Positions 6,918 to 15,833 are shown, counted from the stretch's first letter. The stretch: 52,866 bases of DNA from Paludibacteraceae bacterium (GCA_017553575.1 JAFZKQ010000014.1:1-52866); one strand, 5' to 3'. A program made the numbers and translations. Notes: generated by a model not told the origin, from the sequence alone.

Positions 6918-9659
6918 TTACTTCACTATGACACGAATTACCGACGTAGCCGACTTCACCAAATAGACACCTGATGCTGGGAATTGAATCTCATTATCAA
7001 AGAAAGGAAGTGCCACGAATGACTTCACCAAGCAACCCGTTGCAGAGAAGACATCAATCTTCGTACGCTCAGAGACGAGCAACTGACAACGTCCGTTTTC
7101 AGCTGGATTAGGATAGATGGACATCGTAGCATTCTCAGCCAATGCATCCGATGAGGAAACAAGGAATTGGCCTCCCTCGCAAGTCACATCGTCAATCAAC
7201 AAAGAACCGCTACCGATCTCGCCCTTCAACTGCCAGCTGAACTTAACGATATCAGTCTTGTCCAACTCTACATCATCACCCCAAGTTGGGTCTTGCTTCA
7301 TGCTGCCCCAACTAATAGAGGCTGTTTTCCAATCGCTTGCCTCACTGACAGAATAGCTATAGAAGTCATCATCCTTTTGAGAGCCCATCTCCACCCTAAA
7401 TGAGTGGGCAGCACCCTTATAACGATAAGAGATCTTAGAGCAGGAGCTCAAATCCATTGGCTCACCATCGCCACGCATACTCAACCTCACGCCACAATAA
7501 GGATCGCTGGTCCAGCCATCACCTTGCCATCTGTCGCCCATGGTGAATTCAGCCTTGATCACACCATCCGAAGGCAACTTTTCTGCACTCGTAATAGAAG
7601 AGTGACGGTTAGCCACCTGCTTTGAGTCATCATAGGAATCCCATTTTCCACCCAAACGGCTAATAATATCATTGTCAGAAATATCGTCGATCAAACCTGG
7701 ATCTACCCAACCCTCTGGATAAACCACGATTTTCACAGTACCCGATTGCTCGTCCTCGCCATCAGTAACAGAAACAGAGACGATGTATGTACCCGCCTTC
7801 GTAACCGTCAACTTGGTTTTAGCGGCATTGTCAGACGACAAAGTTGCGCCATCACCACCAGACGAGATAGTCCATTTATAGGTGTAAGAGCCAAGTCCGC
7901 CTGCCGCATCAGCCACAAGAGATACCTCGTTTTCAGGCAAATAGATAACCTTATCAGGAGACAACGACAAGGTAAGATCATCAGGATCTACTGATAAGAC
8001 AACAGGCTTGTAGTTCACCCAACTTTGAGCAACGCTCAACAGATAGGCTCCGTTCTCCGTCATATCCGAGTCAGACCAATCAGACGTCTTATAGCAACCA
8101 TCCTTCAAGATAGACCACTTAGCATCGTCACCGCCCTTATTACACATAGACCAGAAACAGTTGATGAGAGAGCGCTCCCTATAGATATTCAACAAGCCAC
8201 CGTCGTTCTTACTCCAGTTCAAGCCCCACTCCGTTACAACGATAGGAACACCATTATTCCATGAAGATTTGCCATTCCAATCATACTGATGGTCCCACTC
8301 CACGTATCCGTGCCACGTATAGGCGATGTTGCTATAGCCCTGACCTGCCTCTGTCACATTATCCGGCTCACGAGAGTATTGAGTAGAACCCACAATGATG
8401 ACATTGTCAGGGTCAATATTACGGATGGTAGGAATCACCTTCTTCGCATACTGAACAACGGTACCATTATCCGTCATAGGCTCATTATAGATCTCATACA
8501 TCACATTCGGATATTCGCCCCACTTCTTTGCGAAATAGGTGAAGAAGTCGTTTGCCAAATCCACCCAATGTTCAGCATGGTGTTCGTGGAAGTCGATAAT
8601 CACATAAATATCATTCTCGATAGCCGCCTTAACCACCTCGTCCACCAACGCACGCGTATAATCTGGGCTGTGGAGATAGTTATCCGTATTCCACGTTGCA
8701 GAATGATTCTCCCACGTATTGTCACCAGGGGCGATAGAGATAGGCAAGCGCACAATTTGAACATTGAACTTTGAAACCAAATAATCGACCGTCTCTTTCT
8801 TCCACCATTGAGGAGCAGAACAACTCCAGAAGAAACTTGGGCCCATGAGGCTTACCTTGTTGCCACTTTGATCACGAACGGCTCCATCTTTTGTATTGAG
8901 GTTTCCGTGCTTAGAAACCACGAACTCCTTCTTTTTGGTTGGCTTCACCACTTTGACATTGATATCCTTCTCCACGCCGTCTACCGAAACCGTCACAATG
9001 TCCGTCGTCTCCGAAGCACCAGCCTCATAGACTCCGTTCTTCACATTGGAAGACCAAGTACATTTAACAGCCAAAAGTTCATTAGATGCATTATAAGTAG
9101 AGACCAAAATTTCTTGCTTGTCGTATGGCATTAGCGTCAACTTGGAGACATTCGTCTTGATGGTCGCCACCTTAGTATCCGTAGAAGAGGATTGTTGCAA
9201 TTCGAAATAGTCAAGATTCAAACCCGTATTTCTATTGACAGCTTTAAACTTCTGCTTACCCTCCTTAAAATAGAAAAGTGCGCTCTCATCCATAGGGGAC
9301 ATAGGCCAATCATTCAACGGGAGCTCCCACCAATTTCCAGAGCTTTGATAAGCTTTTGTCTGATAAATAGCATAAGCCCCATCAGCCGTTTCGATTCTCA
9401 ATGAACCATCTTTTCCCGACAAATACTTAAAGGAAATCTGATAAAGACCTTCTTTAGGAATGTTCACCTCATAGGTCATAGTTTCTCCCATCTCATCGAA
9501 AAAACCAACCGTAGCACCACCATTCTCTGTGGCGATTTCCGTACCGCCGCTCTTTGCCTCAACGTAATCTTCCGCCTGCACCTTTATCTGAGAAAACCCA
9601 GAGACTGCCGACATGAAAAAAAGAGCGCCGAGACAACCTTTTCTTAATGTGTTTTTCAT
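6918..9659 (-). CDS. Secreted GH5-family endoglucanase-like enzyme with carbohydrate-binding modules and T9SS sorting domain
   Basis: 913-aa exported polysaccharide hydrolase. Order of parts: signal peptide 1-24 (ends GFSQ); CBM6/35-like module 26-155 (starts IKVQAEDYVEA); Ig-like segment about 163-238; GH5 catalytic domain about 246-550, with the acid/base Glu in YEIYNEP (E393) and nucleophile Glu in VTEWG (E477), plus RLPIS, DFHEHH and WHGY landmarks; PKD/Ig-like domain about 560-648; a CBM11/30-like beta-sandwich about 655-830; and a C-terminal type IX secretion sorting domain about 845-913 (SIYPNPAENG... ending VIRVIVK). The GH5 motifs resemble bacterial endo-beta-1,4-glucanases; mannanase or licheninase activity is not excluded. 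Stands alone with its own terminator and no SusC/SusD neighbours, so it is not in a classical polysaccharide utilisation locus here. Confidence 0.93.
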   Translation of the reverse strand: MKNTLRKGCLGALFFMSAVSGFSQIKVQAEDYVEAKSGGTEIATENGGATVGFFDEMGETMTYEVNIPKEGLYQISFKYLSGKDGSLRIETADGAYAIYQTKAYQSSGNWWELPLNDWPMSPMDESALFYFKEGKQKFKAVNRNTGLNLDYFELQQSSSTDTKVATIKTNVSKLTLMPYDKQEILVSTYNASNELLAVKCTWSSNVKNGVYEAGASETTDIVTVSVDGVEKDINVKVVKPTKKKEFVVSKHGNLNTKDGAVRDQSGNKVSLMGPSFFWSCSAPQWWKKETVDYLVSKFNVQIVRLPISIAPGDNTWENHSATWNTDNYLHSPDYTRALVDEVVKAAIENDIYVIIDFHEHHAEHWVDLANDFFTYFAKKWGEYPNVMYEIYNEPMTDNGTVVQYAKKVIPTIRNIDPDNVIIVGSTQYSREPDNVTEAGQGYSNIAYTWHGYVEWDHQYDWNGKSSWNNGVPIVVTEWGLNWSKNDGGLLNIYRERSLINCFWSMCNKGGDDAKWSILKDGCYKTSDWSDSDMTENGAYLLSVAQSWVNYKPVVLSVDPDDLTLSLSPDKVIYLPENEVSLVADAAGGLGSYTYKWTISSGGDGATLSSDNAAKTKLTVTKAGTYIVSVSVTDGEDEQSGTVKIVVYPEGWVDPGLIDDISDNDIISRLGGKWDSYDDSKQVANRHSSITSAEKLPSDGVIKAEFTMGDRWQGDGWTSDPYCGVRLSMRGDGEPMDLSSCSKISYRYKGAAHSFRVEMGSQKDDDFYSYSVSEASDWKTASISWGSMKQDPTWGDDVELDKTDIVKFSWQLKGEIGSGSLLIDDVTCEGGQFLVSSSDALAENATMSIYPNPAENGRCQLLVSERTKIDVFSATGCLVKSFVALPFFDNEIQFPASGVYLVKSATSVIRVIVK

Positions 9660-10052
9660 ATTGTATTAAATTAATAAATGACAAAAAAGGACTACCAAAG
9701 AAACTTTTTCCAGCCTCACTCCATAGCTCGGCCAGTCAACATCTCAATGTATATCTTTATATGACGCGGCAAATTATCTTTCCAAGCGAGTTCCTCCCAT
9801 CTCGCATTTCACAAAACAAACAACGAGTCATACTATCAAGCATTTACATTCTAAATTCTCAGGATCTTTTTAGTTTATCCTTTCCAAATGCATACTTTAA
9901 ATACTCCTCCATACCCTCAAAAAAACACTACGAAAAGAGGTATACCTATACTCAAAAAGATTTACCAAATCATTTTGTATTGAACTGCAAATTTTATTCC
10001 AAACTATTCCTTTTGGCTATGGAGTCACATATATTTCCCTCACTTTCTGGAA
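9660..10052. other. A+T-rich region upstream of the GH5 gene
   Basis: 393 bp between the 3' end of the small membrane protein gene and the GH5 start. It should contain the GH5 promoter, but I find no exact TAnnTTTG on the minus strand. No RNA structure or small ORF stood out; the plus frame 9647-10132 is not protein-like. Confidence 0.45.
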
Positions 10053-10481
10053 TTAGTCCATATAAAAAAGCAGCAACAAGGAACAGCCCAAAAGAGAGAA
10101 ACGCACCACCCGATTCCCTTTGGCGAGCGTGACACCCAAGAGAGCAACCAAAGAAATGAACAGAGGCAGCATGTCTCGAAAAGAGAAAAGCGTGACACCC
10201 AATTCCGACTCCAACAACAACAAGACAAGAAGAAAGACCAAACTCACACCCCAAGCCAATCCATACAACACTTTCGACTTCGAAACATTTTCGTCGCAAT
10301 AGAACCAAGCCATCAGGAAGGGCAACAAATAATAGCCATCATAAAAGAGATTGACCGCCGAATCCCTGTCGAAAACAGAGTAGAGGACAAAAGCCATCAT
10401 AACGATTCCGAAAATAGCCACTTCTTTCTTAAATCCATCCAGCGCAACCGCCAATCGTTCTTTTCCAAAATCCTCAAACAT
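10053..10481 (-). CDS. Small multi-pass membrane protein, unknown function
   Basis: 142 aa. After a charged N-terminus (MFEDFGKERLAVALDGFKKE) there are about five hydrophobic segments separated by short charged turns: IFGIVMMAFVLYSVF, NLFYDGYYLLPFLMAWFY, VLYGLAWGVSLVFLLVLLLL, MLPLFISLVALLGVTLA and FSLLGCSLLLLFYM. Charge distribution and a termination signal upstream support a real gene, but I recognise no family. It is separated from the ABC-F gene by a strong terminator, so it is probably transcribed on its own. Function cannot be inferred from the neighbours. Confidence 0.65.
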   Translation of the reverse strand: MFEDFGKERLAVALDGFKKEVAIFGIVMMAFVLYSVFDRDSAVNLFYDGYYLLPFLMAWFYCDENVSKSKVLYGLAWGVSLVFLLVLLLLESELGVTLFSFRDMLPLFISLVALLGVTLAKGNRVVRFSLLGCSLLLLFYMD

Positions 10482-10510
10482 AAAGAAAATCTGAAATTTT
10501 ACTGTTATAC

Positions 10511-10576
10511 AAAAAAAAACAGCCTGAGAGGCAATGCAACATCATCACACATAGTCACAATGGTCTTTCAGGCTGT
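10511..10576 (-). terminator. Intrinsic terminator of the ABC-F gene
   Basis: ACAGCCTGA (10519-10527) and TCAGGCTGT (10568-10576) are perfect complements; the minus strand continues into TTTTTTTT (10518-10511). The loop is long (about 40 nt). Confidence 0.75.
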
Positions 10577-10621
10577 AAGTCTCATCTCTACAATAACAAG
10601 AGAGTTGCGGAAGAGAAAAAA

Positions 10622-12265
10622 TCAAGCCTTCGCCTTACGCTCTATCTCACGCAAGTTTTCCATCTTCTTCTTTTTCAAGAATTCATATATCGTATCAAGA
10701 TGCTCCGTAACCTTCTTGTTTCCAAACTCATAAACCTTAGAAACCAGACCATCCAAGAAATCACGGTCATGGGAAACGACAATCAACGTTCCATCAAAAT
10801 CCTTCAATGCCGACTTCAAGATATCCTTGGTCTTCATATCTAGATGGTTGGTCGGCTCGTCAAGAATCAACAAGTTCACAGGCTCCAAAAGCAATTTGAT
10901 CATAGCCAAGCGGGTTCGTTCACCACCCGAAAGCACCTTCACCTTTTTGGTTGAATTCTCGCCACCAAACATAAACGCACCCAACAAATCCTTGATTTTA
11001 TTACGTATATCGCCCTTGGCAACATCATCAATCGTCTGGAATACAGTCAATTCCCCATCCAACAAAGAGGCTTGGTTTTGGGCGAAATAACCAATCATCA
11101 CATTATGGCCCAAAGTCAGTTTACCCGTGTGCTCAATCTCCTGCATGATGCACTTCACCATCGTAGACTTACCCTCACCATTCTTTCCGACAAAAGCCAC
11201 CTTGTCACCACGCTCAATGGTGAACGAAGCATTCTGGAATACGAGATGGTCTCCGTATGATTTGCCAACACCCTCTGCGACAACAGGATAACTACCCGAA
11301 CGAGGTGAAGGAGGGAACTTCAATCGCAAAGCCGAAGTGTCTTCCTCGTCCACCTCAACCAGCTCCAACTTTTCGAGCATCTTCACGCGCGATTGCACCT
11401 GCAACGTCTTCGAATAAGTACCCTTAAAGCGTTCGATGAACTCCTTTGTCTCCGCAATCATCTTCTGCTGATCCTCATAAGCCTTCTGCTGTTGAGCGCG
11501 GCGTTCCTTCCTGAGTTCCAAATAGTGCGAATAGTTTACCTTATAATCATAGATACGGCCCATCGTCACCTCAATCGTTCGGGTCGTGATATTATCGACG
11601 AAGGCACGGTCGTGGGAAATGACGATAACTGCCTTGGCGCTCTCTACCAAGAACTCCTCCAACCATTGAATAGACTCAATATCAAGATGGTTCGTCGGCT
11701 CGTCCAGCAAAATCACGTCAGGCTTACGCAAGAGGATTTTTGCCAACTCAATACGCATACGCCAGCCTCCGCTGAACTCCTTCGTCGGTTTGTCAAAATC
11801 CTCACGAACAAAGCCCAAACCCAAAAGAGTTTTTTCCACATCCGCCTCATAATTAGTCTCTTCTATGGAATAATACTTTTCGCTAAGGGCAGAGACCTGC
11901 TCAATCAACTCCATGTAACTGTCACTCTCGTAATCCGTACGCGTCGCCAACTCCTCATTCATCCGTTCGATTTCCTTCTCCATGGCAAAGAGTTCGGCAA
12001 AAGCCAAAGAGGCCTCTTCGAAGACCGTACGATGGTCTTCCGTCATCAAATGCTGAGGCAAATATGCGATTACCGTTCCCTTCGGAGCCGACACAGAACC
12101 TCGGGTAGGCTGTTGCACTCCCGCTAAAATCTTCAAAAGAGTGGATTTTCCCGCACCATTTTTTCCCATAAGAGCAATGCGGTCCTTCTCATTCACCTGA
12201 AACGAAATATTCTCAAACAAAGTTGAGCCAGAAAACTCAACCGTTAATCCTTCTACTGATATCAC
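10622..12265 (-). CDS. ABC-F family ATPase (translation-associated)
   Basis: 547-aa soluble protein with two ABC ATPase domains in one chain and no membrane segments, the ABC-F layout (EttA, Uup, YbiT, YkpA relatives). Walker A motifs GKNGAGKST (about 34-42) and GKNGEGKST (about 355), signatures FSGGW and LSGGE, Walker B LLDEPTNHLD and LILDEPTNHLD. The inter-domain linker rich in Arg, Lys, Gln (RKERRAQQQKAYEDQQ... RFKGTYSKTLQVQSRV) is the P-site tRNA interaction motif region. Family members act on stalled or initiating ribosomes, some giving antibiotic protection; nothing here distinguishes housekeeping from resistance. Promoter and terminator flank it, so it is monocistronic. Confidence 0.95.
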   Translation of the reverse strand: MISVEGLTVEFSGSTLFENISFQVNEKDRIALMGKNGAGKSTLLKILAGVQQPTRGSVSAPKGTVIAYLPQHLMTEDHRTVFEEASLAFAELFAMEKEIERMNEELATRTDYESDSYMELIEQVSALSEKYYSIEETNYEADVEKTLLGLGFVREDFDKPTKEFSGGWRMRIELAKILLRKPDVILLDEPTNHLDIESIQWLEEFLVESAKAVIVISHDRAFVDNITTRTIEVTMGRIYDYKVNYSHYLELRKERRAQQQKAYEDQQKMIAETKEFIERFKGTYSKTLQVQSRVKMLEKLELVEVDEEDTSALRLKFPPSPRSGSYPVVAEGVGKSYGDHLVFQNASFTIERGDKVAFVGKNGEGKSTMVKCIMQEIEHTGKLTLGHNVMIGYFAQNQASLLDGELTVFQTIDDVAKGDIRNKIKDLLGAFMFGGENSTKKVKVLSGGERTRLAMIKLLLEPVNLLILDEPTNHLDMKTKDILKSALKDFDGTLIVVSHDRDFLDGLVSKVYEFGNKKVTEHLDTIYEFLKKKKMENLREIERKAKA

Positions 12266-12306
12266 CTATACTAAATTCTATCTGTTAACAATCATTTTTA
12301 CGACTG

Positions 12307-12314
12307 CAAAAATA
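12307..12314 (-). promoter_or_regulatory. -7 box for the ABC-F gene
   Basis: Minus strand reads TATTTTTG at 12314-12307, with CTTG (12338-12335) 20 bp upstream. Predicted transcript start near 12300, about 35 nt before the ATG at 12265. Confidence 0.65.
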
Positions 12315-12563
12315 CAAAAAAACGTGCCCACTCACAAGACACTAAGAACTGACACCTTGACAGCACCTAGAAGTTGATAAAAATCTATAAATTTCCCTTT
12401 TTTAGTGCAAAACACCCTCAAAACGGCCCAAAGAAACAGCCAAAACAAGAGAAAAATCGCCCTATTTAAAGAAAAAAATCCTCTTTTTTGAGGATATTAC
12501 GAATTTATACTTTATTCATTATCAATACATTAAAAATTTAATAAAAGAAAACGAATTATTTTT

Positions 12564-12594
12564 TTTGAGGTTTGATAAAATAAATGTAATTTTA
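12564..12594 (+). promoter_or_regulatory. Plus-strand promoter of the orphan transcript
   Basis: TTTG at 12564-12567, 19 bp, then TAATTTTA at 12587-12594 followed by C. This is one base from the TTTG-N19-TAnnTTTG consensus. It faces away from the ABC-F gene and reads into a region with no ORF. Confidence 0.55.
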
Positions 12595-12599
12595 CGCCG

Positions 12600-12855
12600 T
12601 TATTTAAAAGGAAGGTGACAAGGAAACAACCTTCGCTGAGACAAACTATTGTGCTAGTTTCAAAACGTTTTTTTGCATCAATTGCGGATACTTCAATCCG
12701 CGTATCATAGCAAGACAACAAAATTTTGGTACAATATTTGCTCGGTCTAAGTTGAAATAGTATTTTTTCAGCATACTAAATAGTTTCAGTTCGTTTTATG
12801 TGATTAAATTTTACAATGGTCGTCCTTGTGTGAACAACGACGACCATTCTTTTTG
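12600..12855 (+). ncRNA. Candidate structured small RNA of about 250 nt
   Basis: A unit bounded by a promoter (12564-12594) and a terminator (12814-12855), with no ORF on the plus strand. Predicted helices in order: GAAGGT/ACCTTC (about 12611-12634), AAACTA/TAGTTT (12643-12660), GCGGAT/ATCCGC (12684-12701) closed by an outer TTGC/GCAA, and a TAGTAT/ATACTA stem extended by TGAAA/TTTCA around 12752-12788. It does not show the signatures I know for tmRNA, RNase P RNA or SRP RNA. It could be a 6S-like RNA or one of the unnamed Bacteroidales small RNAs; no claim of family is made. Boundaries are approximate. Confidence 0.5.
12814..12855 (+). terminator. Strong intrinsic terminator with no upstream gene
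   Basis: AATGGTCGTC and GACGACCATT form a perfect 10-bp stem with a 14-nt loop, followed on the plus strand by CTTTTTGTTT. The minus strand lacks a comparable T-tract. The nearest plus-strand gene upstream ends at 6601, so this terminator must belong to a local transcript. Confidence 0.8.
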
Positions 12856-13058
12856 TTTCACGTTCAAAGCTACGAAAACATCAGAATATTACAAAAACTT
12901 TTAATTATTTTTCTTGTTTTTACAAACCGATATTGATTTTTATTAATCAAACAGACTTATAATTACAGTTTCATCAAAAACAAAGCGGCATTTTAGAGTT
13001 TCAAACACGAGATAAAAACAGGCAAAATTCCAATTCGGGGGACATTCCTCTCCAAAAA

Positions 13059-14231
13059 TCACTTCACCCCCGCCCTATAATCGGAGGGAGAGACCCCTTT
13101 CACCTGCTTAAACAACCGAGCAAACTGAGCTTGCGTGGAGAAACCCAAACGATAGGCCACCTCCTGCATACTGAATGTTGTCGTCGATAGAAGTTTAGAG
13201 GCGTTAGTCACGACCGCCTCCATCACCAACTGTTTGGAGGATTTTCCACAAATAGACATCGTAACTTGGGAGAGATAACGCGACGTTATATTAAGCCGAT
13301 CCGCATAAAAAAGTACATCATGCTGTTTATTGCAATGATTAGCAACCAATTGCATAAAGGCATTGTAAATCTCTTGTTGACGAGGGGTAAAGTGTCGACT
13401 CGCCACCTCATGCCTATACGCCCTTCCCTCATGCCCGATGATGGAAGAGTGATGCCCCAACGGAGAATGGACAGAGTAAATCGTAAGCGTCTGCAAATAA
13501 CGGTACGACAGTTCCACTGCCTCAACCAAATCTTTCTTTTGAGCCAAATAAGTCGCGATACAAGCGGAGAGCGTTCCTGCAAGACCATGCGTATTGCAGT
13601 CCGTGAAATCAGGGAGGACAAAATATTGGCAGATGAATCCATCCGGATTGGAAGAGTCCACCGACAAGAAAAGGTCACCGTAAGTTCCATCATCTTGCAA
13701 AACGGCTTGAATGATCACGGCATTCATCCCATACCTCCGCAATAAAGAATGAGCCGACTCCTCCAAATCGTCCTGATTGGCGATCTTTTTGTCGAAGAAC
13801 AATTCCACTTCACGGCGTTTCATGATAACAATCTCGCTATAAGGCATAAGAGTCCGCCCCACCCGCTCTATCACCTCACGGTTGGCAATGGATTCTCCAC
13901 GAGACGAGACGAAGGCGGTATCCAAGACCACATTCCGAAATTTTCGGATATGGTTTCCCACCACACGTACCGCATCGACATCACAAAGCATTCCGACCTT
14001 GACCGCATAAGGCGGCATATCATGCGTAATACTTTCCAACTGGGAGTCAATCAGCTCCGCTGGAATCGGATGAGTAGAGCGAATCCCGCGCGTATCTTGG
14101 ACTGTCACCGCTGTCACCACAGACAAGGCATAACCGCCCAAAGCCGCACACGTCTTAATATCCGCCTGAATACCAGAACCACCCGTTCCGTCAGAACCCG
14201 TCACAGAGAGAATGGGTATAAACTCTTTCAT
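13059..14231 (-). CDS. ThiD/PdxK-like kinase domain fused to an AraC-type helix-turn-helix: probable vitamin B6 regulator
   Basis: 390 aa. The first about 260 residues are a ribokinase-fold HMP/pyridoxal kinase domain: SVTGSDGTGGSGIQADIKT matches the ThiD substrate loop. The last about 105 residues are an AraC-family DNA-binding domain with two helix-turn-helices (LNITSRYLSQVTMSICGKS; SMQEVAYRLGFSTQAQFAR; ending GVSPSDYR). Kinase motifs are eroded: the ThiD HGTGC anion hole reads HGLAG, DPVM reads DTAF, and TPN reads MKR. A catalytically dead sensor domain is therefore likely. The ATG at 14231 sits one base after the pdxT stop; an ATG at 14255 (eight residues more) would overlap pdxT. Last gene of pdxS-pdxT-regulator. 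A bifunctional kinase-regulator remains possible. Confidence 0.88.
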   Translation of the reverse strand: MKEFIPILSVTGSDGTGGSGIQADIKTCAALGGYALSVVTAVTVQDTRGIRSTHPIPAELIDSQLESITHDMPPYAVKVGMLCDVDAVRVVGNHIRKFRNVVLDTAFVSSRGESIANREVIERVGRTLMPYSEIVIMKRREVELFFDKKIANQDDLEESAHSLLRRYGMNAVIIQAVLQDDGTYGDLFLSVDSSNPDGFICQYFVLPDFTDCNTHGLAGTLSACIATYLAQKKDLVEAVELSYRYLQTLTIYSVHSPLGHHSSIIGHEGRAYRHEVASRHFTPRQQEIYNAFMQLVANHCNKQHDVLFYADRLNITSRYLSQVTMSICGKSSKQLVMEAVVTNASKLLSTTTFSMQEVAYRLGFSTQAQFARLFKQVKGVSPSDYRAGVK

Positions 14232-14232
14232 A

Positions 14233-14793
14233 CTACTGTTTGTCTTTTGTTTCACATATACGCAAAAAATAGCGGTGCCACCGTGTATCGTCCGTCAGCT
14301 CGGGATGGAAAGAACAAGCAATCCTATTGCCCTGACGTGCCGCCACCGTCCTGCCGTCAACCACAGCCAAAGGACGCACACTCTCCTGATAGGACTGAAT
14401 GTAGGGAGCCCTTATAAAGGTCATCAAGACATCCTCTCCCACCTCATCCACACGGCCTACCGTATTGAAGCTACCCAACTGGCGGCCATAAGCATTCCGC
14501 AACACCTCTATATCCATACATTCGAGGCGACCTTTTGCCAAAAGAATCATGCCTGCACAAGTACCCATTACGGGAAGGCCAGCCAAGATTTCCTGACGAA
14601 TCGGCTCGAACAAGCCTTCGTCCTTGAGTAGGCGCATCATGGTCGTACTCTCTCCCCCGGGGAGAATCAGTCCATCTTTCGGTTGGTTCCAATCCTCCAA
14701 TTTTCTGACTTCGAAAGGCGTATGACCTAACTGACGAAGTACAGCCTCATGTTCAACAAATGCACCCTGAAGTGCCAATACTGCTATTTTCAC
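14233..14793 (-). CDS. pdxT: Pyridoxal 5'-phosphate synthase glutaminase subunit PdxT
   Basis: 186 aa, class I glutamine amidotransferase that hydrolyses glutamine and channels ammonia to PdxS. Start KIAVLALQGAFVEH is typical. LILPGGESTTM is the oxyanion region, the nucleophile Cys lies in PVMGTCAGMILLAKG (about residue 78), and the His-Glu pair lies in CSFHPELTDD near the C-terminus. Length is normal for PdxT. Located 71 bp downstream of pdxS and one base upstream of the ThiD-AraC regulator, so the three form an operon. Works with PdxS as a 12+12 complex making PLP from ribose 5-phosphate, glyceraldehyde 3-phosphate and glutamine. Confidence 0.97.
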   Translation of the reverse strand: MKIAVLALQGAFVEHEAVLRQLGHTPFEVRKLEDWNQPKDGLILPGGESTTMMRLLKDEGLFEPIRQEILAGLPVMGTCAGMILLAKGRLECMDIEVLRNAYGRQLGSFNTVGRVDEVGEDVLMTFIRAPYIQSYQESVRPLAVVDGRTVAARQGNRIACSFHPELTDDTRWHRYFLRICETKDKQ

Positions 14794-14864
14794 GCTACAA
14801 TTTTCATTACGGAGAGTCCCGCGAAGTCACCCTCGCAGAACCCACCTACATCCAACATCCGTTT

Positions 14865-15740
14865 TTATTTACCACGTTCCTCCATAATCAGTTTTATCTC
14901 CTGAGGATTGATACCCACCATGGCTTCGCCCAAATCCTCGCTCAATTGAGCAATGAGCTTAGCGTCACGATAATTGGTAACCGCCTGCACGATAGCCGCA
15001 GCACGTTTCTTTGGATTGCCGCTCTTGAAAATACCAGAACCGACGAAGACACCCTCCGCACCCAATTGCATCATCAATGCAGCATCAGCAGGAGTCGCAA
15101 CTCCACCCGCAGCAAAATTGACCACAGGAAGTTTTCCGTTACGGTGAACCTCCAAGACCAAATCATACGGCACCTGCAACTGCTTAGCCGCCTCATACAA
15201 CTCATCCTCGGACATTGACTGAACGCGACGAATCTCGCTTTGCATCTTACGCATGTGGCGAACTGCTTGAACCACATCACCCGTACCCGGTTCTCCCTTC
15301 GTACGAATCATCGTGGCACCCTCATTGATACGGCGAAGAGCCTCACCAAGATCCCTTGCTCCACAAACGAAAGGCACCTTGAACTGCCTCTTGTCAATGT
15401 GGTAAACATCATCAGCAGGAGAGAGCACTTCACTCTCGTCAATATAATCAATCTCAATAGCCTCCAAAATCTGTGCCTCAACGAAATGACCGATACGGCA
15501 CTTTGCCATAACAGGGATGGTCACAGCCTCTTGGATTCCCCTAATCATCTTGGGGTCGCTCATCCTTGAGACACCACCTGCCGCACGAATATCCGCAGGG
15601 ATACGTTCCAAAGCCATCACCGCGCAAGCACCTGCCTCCTCTGCGATCCGGGCCTGCTCCGGAGTCGTCACATCCATAATGACACCGCCCTTCAGCATCT
15701 GCGCAAGTTGACGGTTAAGTTGTTGTCTGTCTTGTTTCAT
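14865..15740 (-). CDS. pdxS: Pyridoxal 5'-phosphate synthase lyase subunit PdxS
   Basis: 291 aa, (beta/alpha)8 synthase that forms PLP from ribose 5-phosphate, glyceraldehyde 3-phosphate and ammonia. [36 protein letters not shown](S)[19 protein letters not shown] and [15 protein letters not shown] are near-invariant PdxS segments; the two catalytic lysines correspond to the one in [10 protein letters not shown] and the one in [10 protein letters not shown]. The start is taken as the ATG at 15740, preceded by GGAAG 6 nt upstream; a longer frame uses TTG at 15752 and adds four residues. First gene of the pdxS-pdxT-regulator operon. Confidence 0.97.
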   Translation of the reverse strand: MKQDRQQLNRQLAQMLKGGVIMDVTTPEQARIAEEAGACAVMALERIPADIRAAGGVSRMSDPKMIRGIQEAVTIPVMAKCRIGHFVEAQILEAIEIDYIDESEVLSPADDVYHIDKRQFKVPFVCGARDLGEALRRINEGATMIRTKGEPGTGDVVQAVRHMRKMQSEIRRVQSMSEDELYEAAKQLQVPYDLVLEVHRNGKLPVVNFAAGGVATPADAALMMQLGAEGVFVGSGIFKSGNPKKRAAAIVQAVTNYRDAKLIAQLSEDLGEAMVGINPQEIKLIMEERGK

Positions 15741-15833
15741 TTTTTCTTCCAATCTTCAAATAATAATAGTAGGAATCAGGGATTCGCCCTAAATTCTCAA
15801 TTGCGGTGCAATGTTACGACGACTATCTAAAAT

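Larger units (their letters stand above)
12266..13058. other. 793-bp gene-free stretch holding an ABC-F promoter and an orphan transcription unit
   Basis: The largest gap in the window. It contains the minus-strand promoter of the ABC-F gene (12307-12314) and, on the plus strand, a promoter-like pair and a strong terminator about 250 bp apart (see the candidate small RNA). The remaining 13 kb-side portion (12860-13058) is A+T-rich and shows nothing recognisable. A 63-codon minus frame (12530-12721) looks like chance. Confidence 0.6.

Noticed and set aside
9647-10132. 161-codon plus-strand frame upstream of the GH5 gene
   Set aside because: A+T-rich, no domain, and it overlaps the minus-strand membrane protein gene.
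10475-10482. TATGTTTG on the minus strand at the start of the small membrane protein gene
   Set aside because: It overlaps the ATG and has no -33 box; acceptance would delete the N-terminus without a good replacement start. Most likely chance.
12530-12721. 63-codon minus-strand frame in the 12.3-13.1 kb gap
   Set aside because: No promoter in the right place, no recognisable features, and it lies antisense to the better-supported plus-strand RNA unit.
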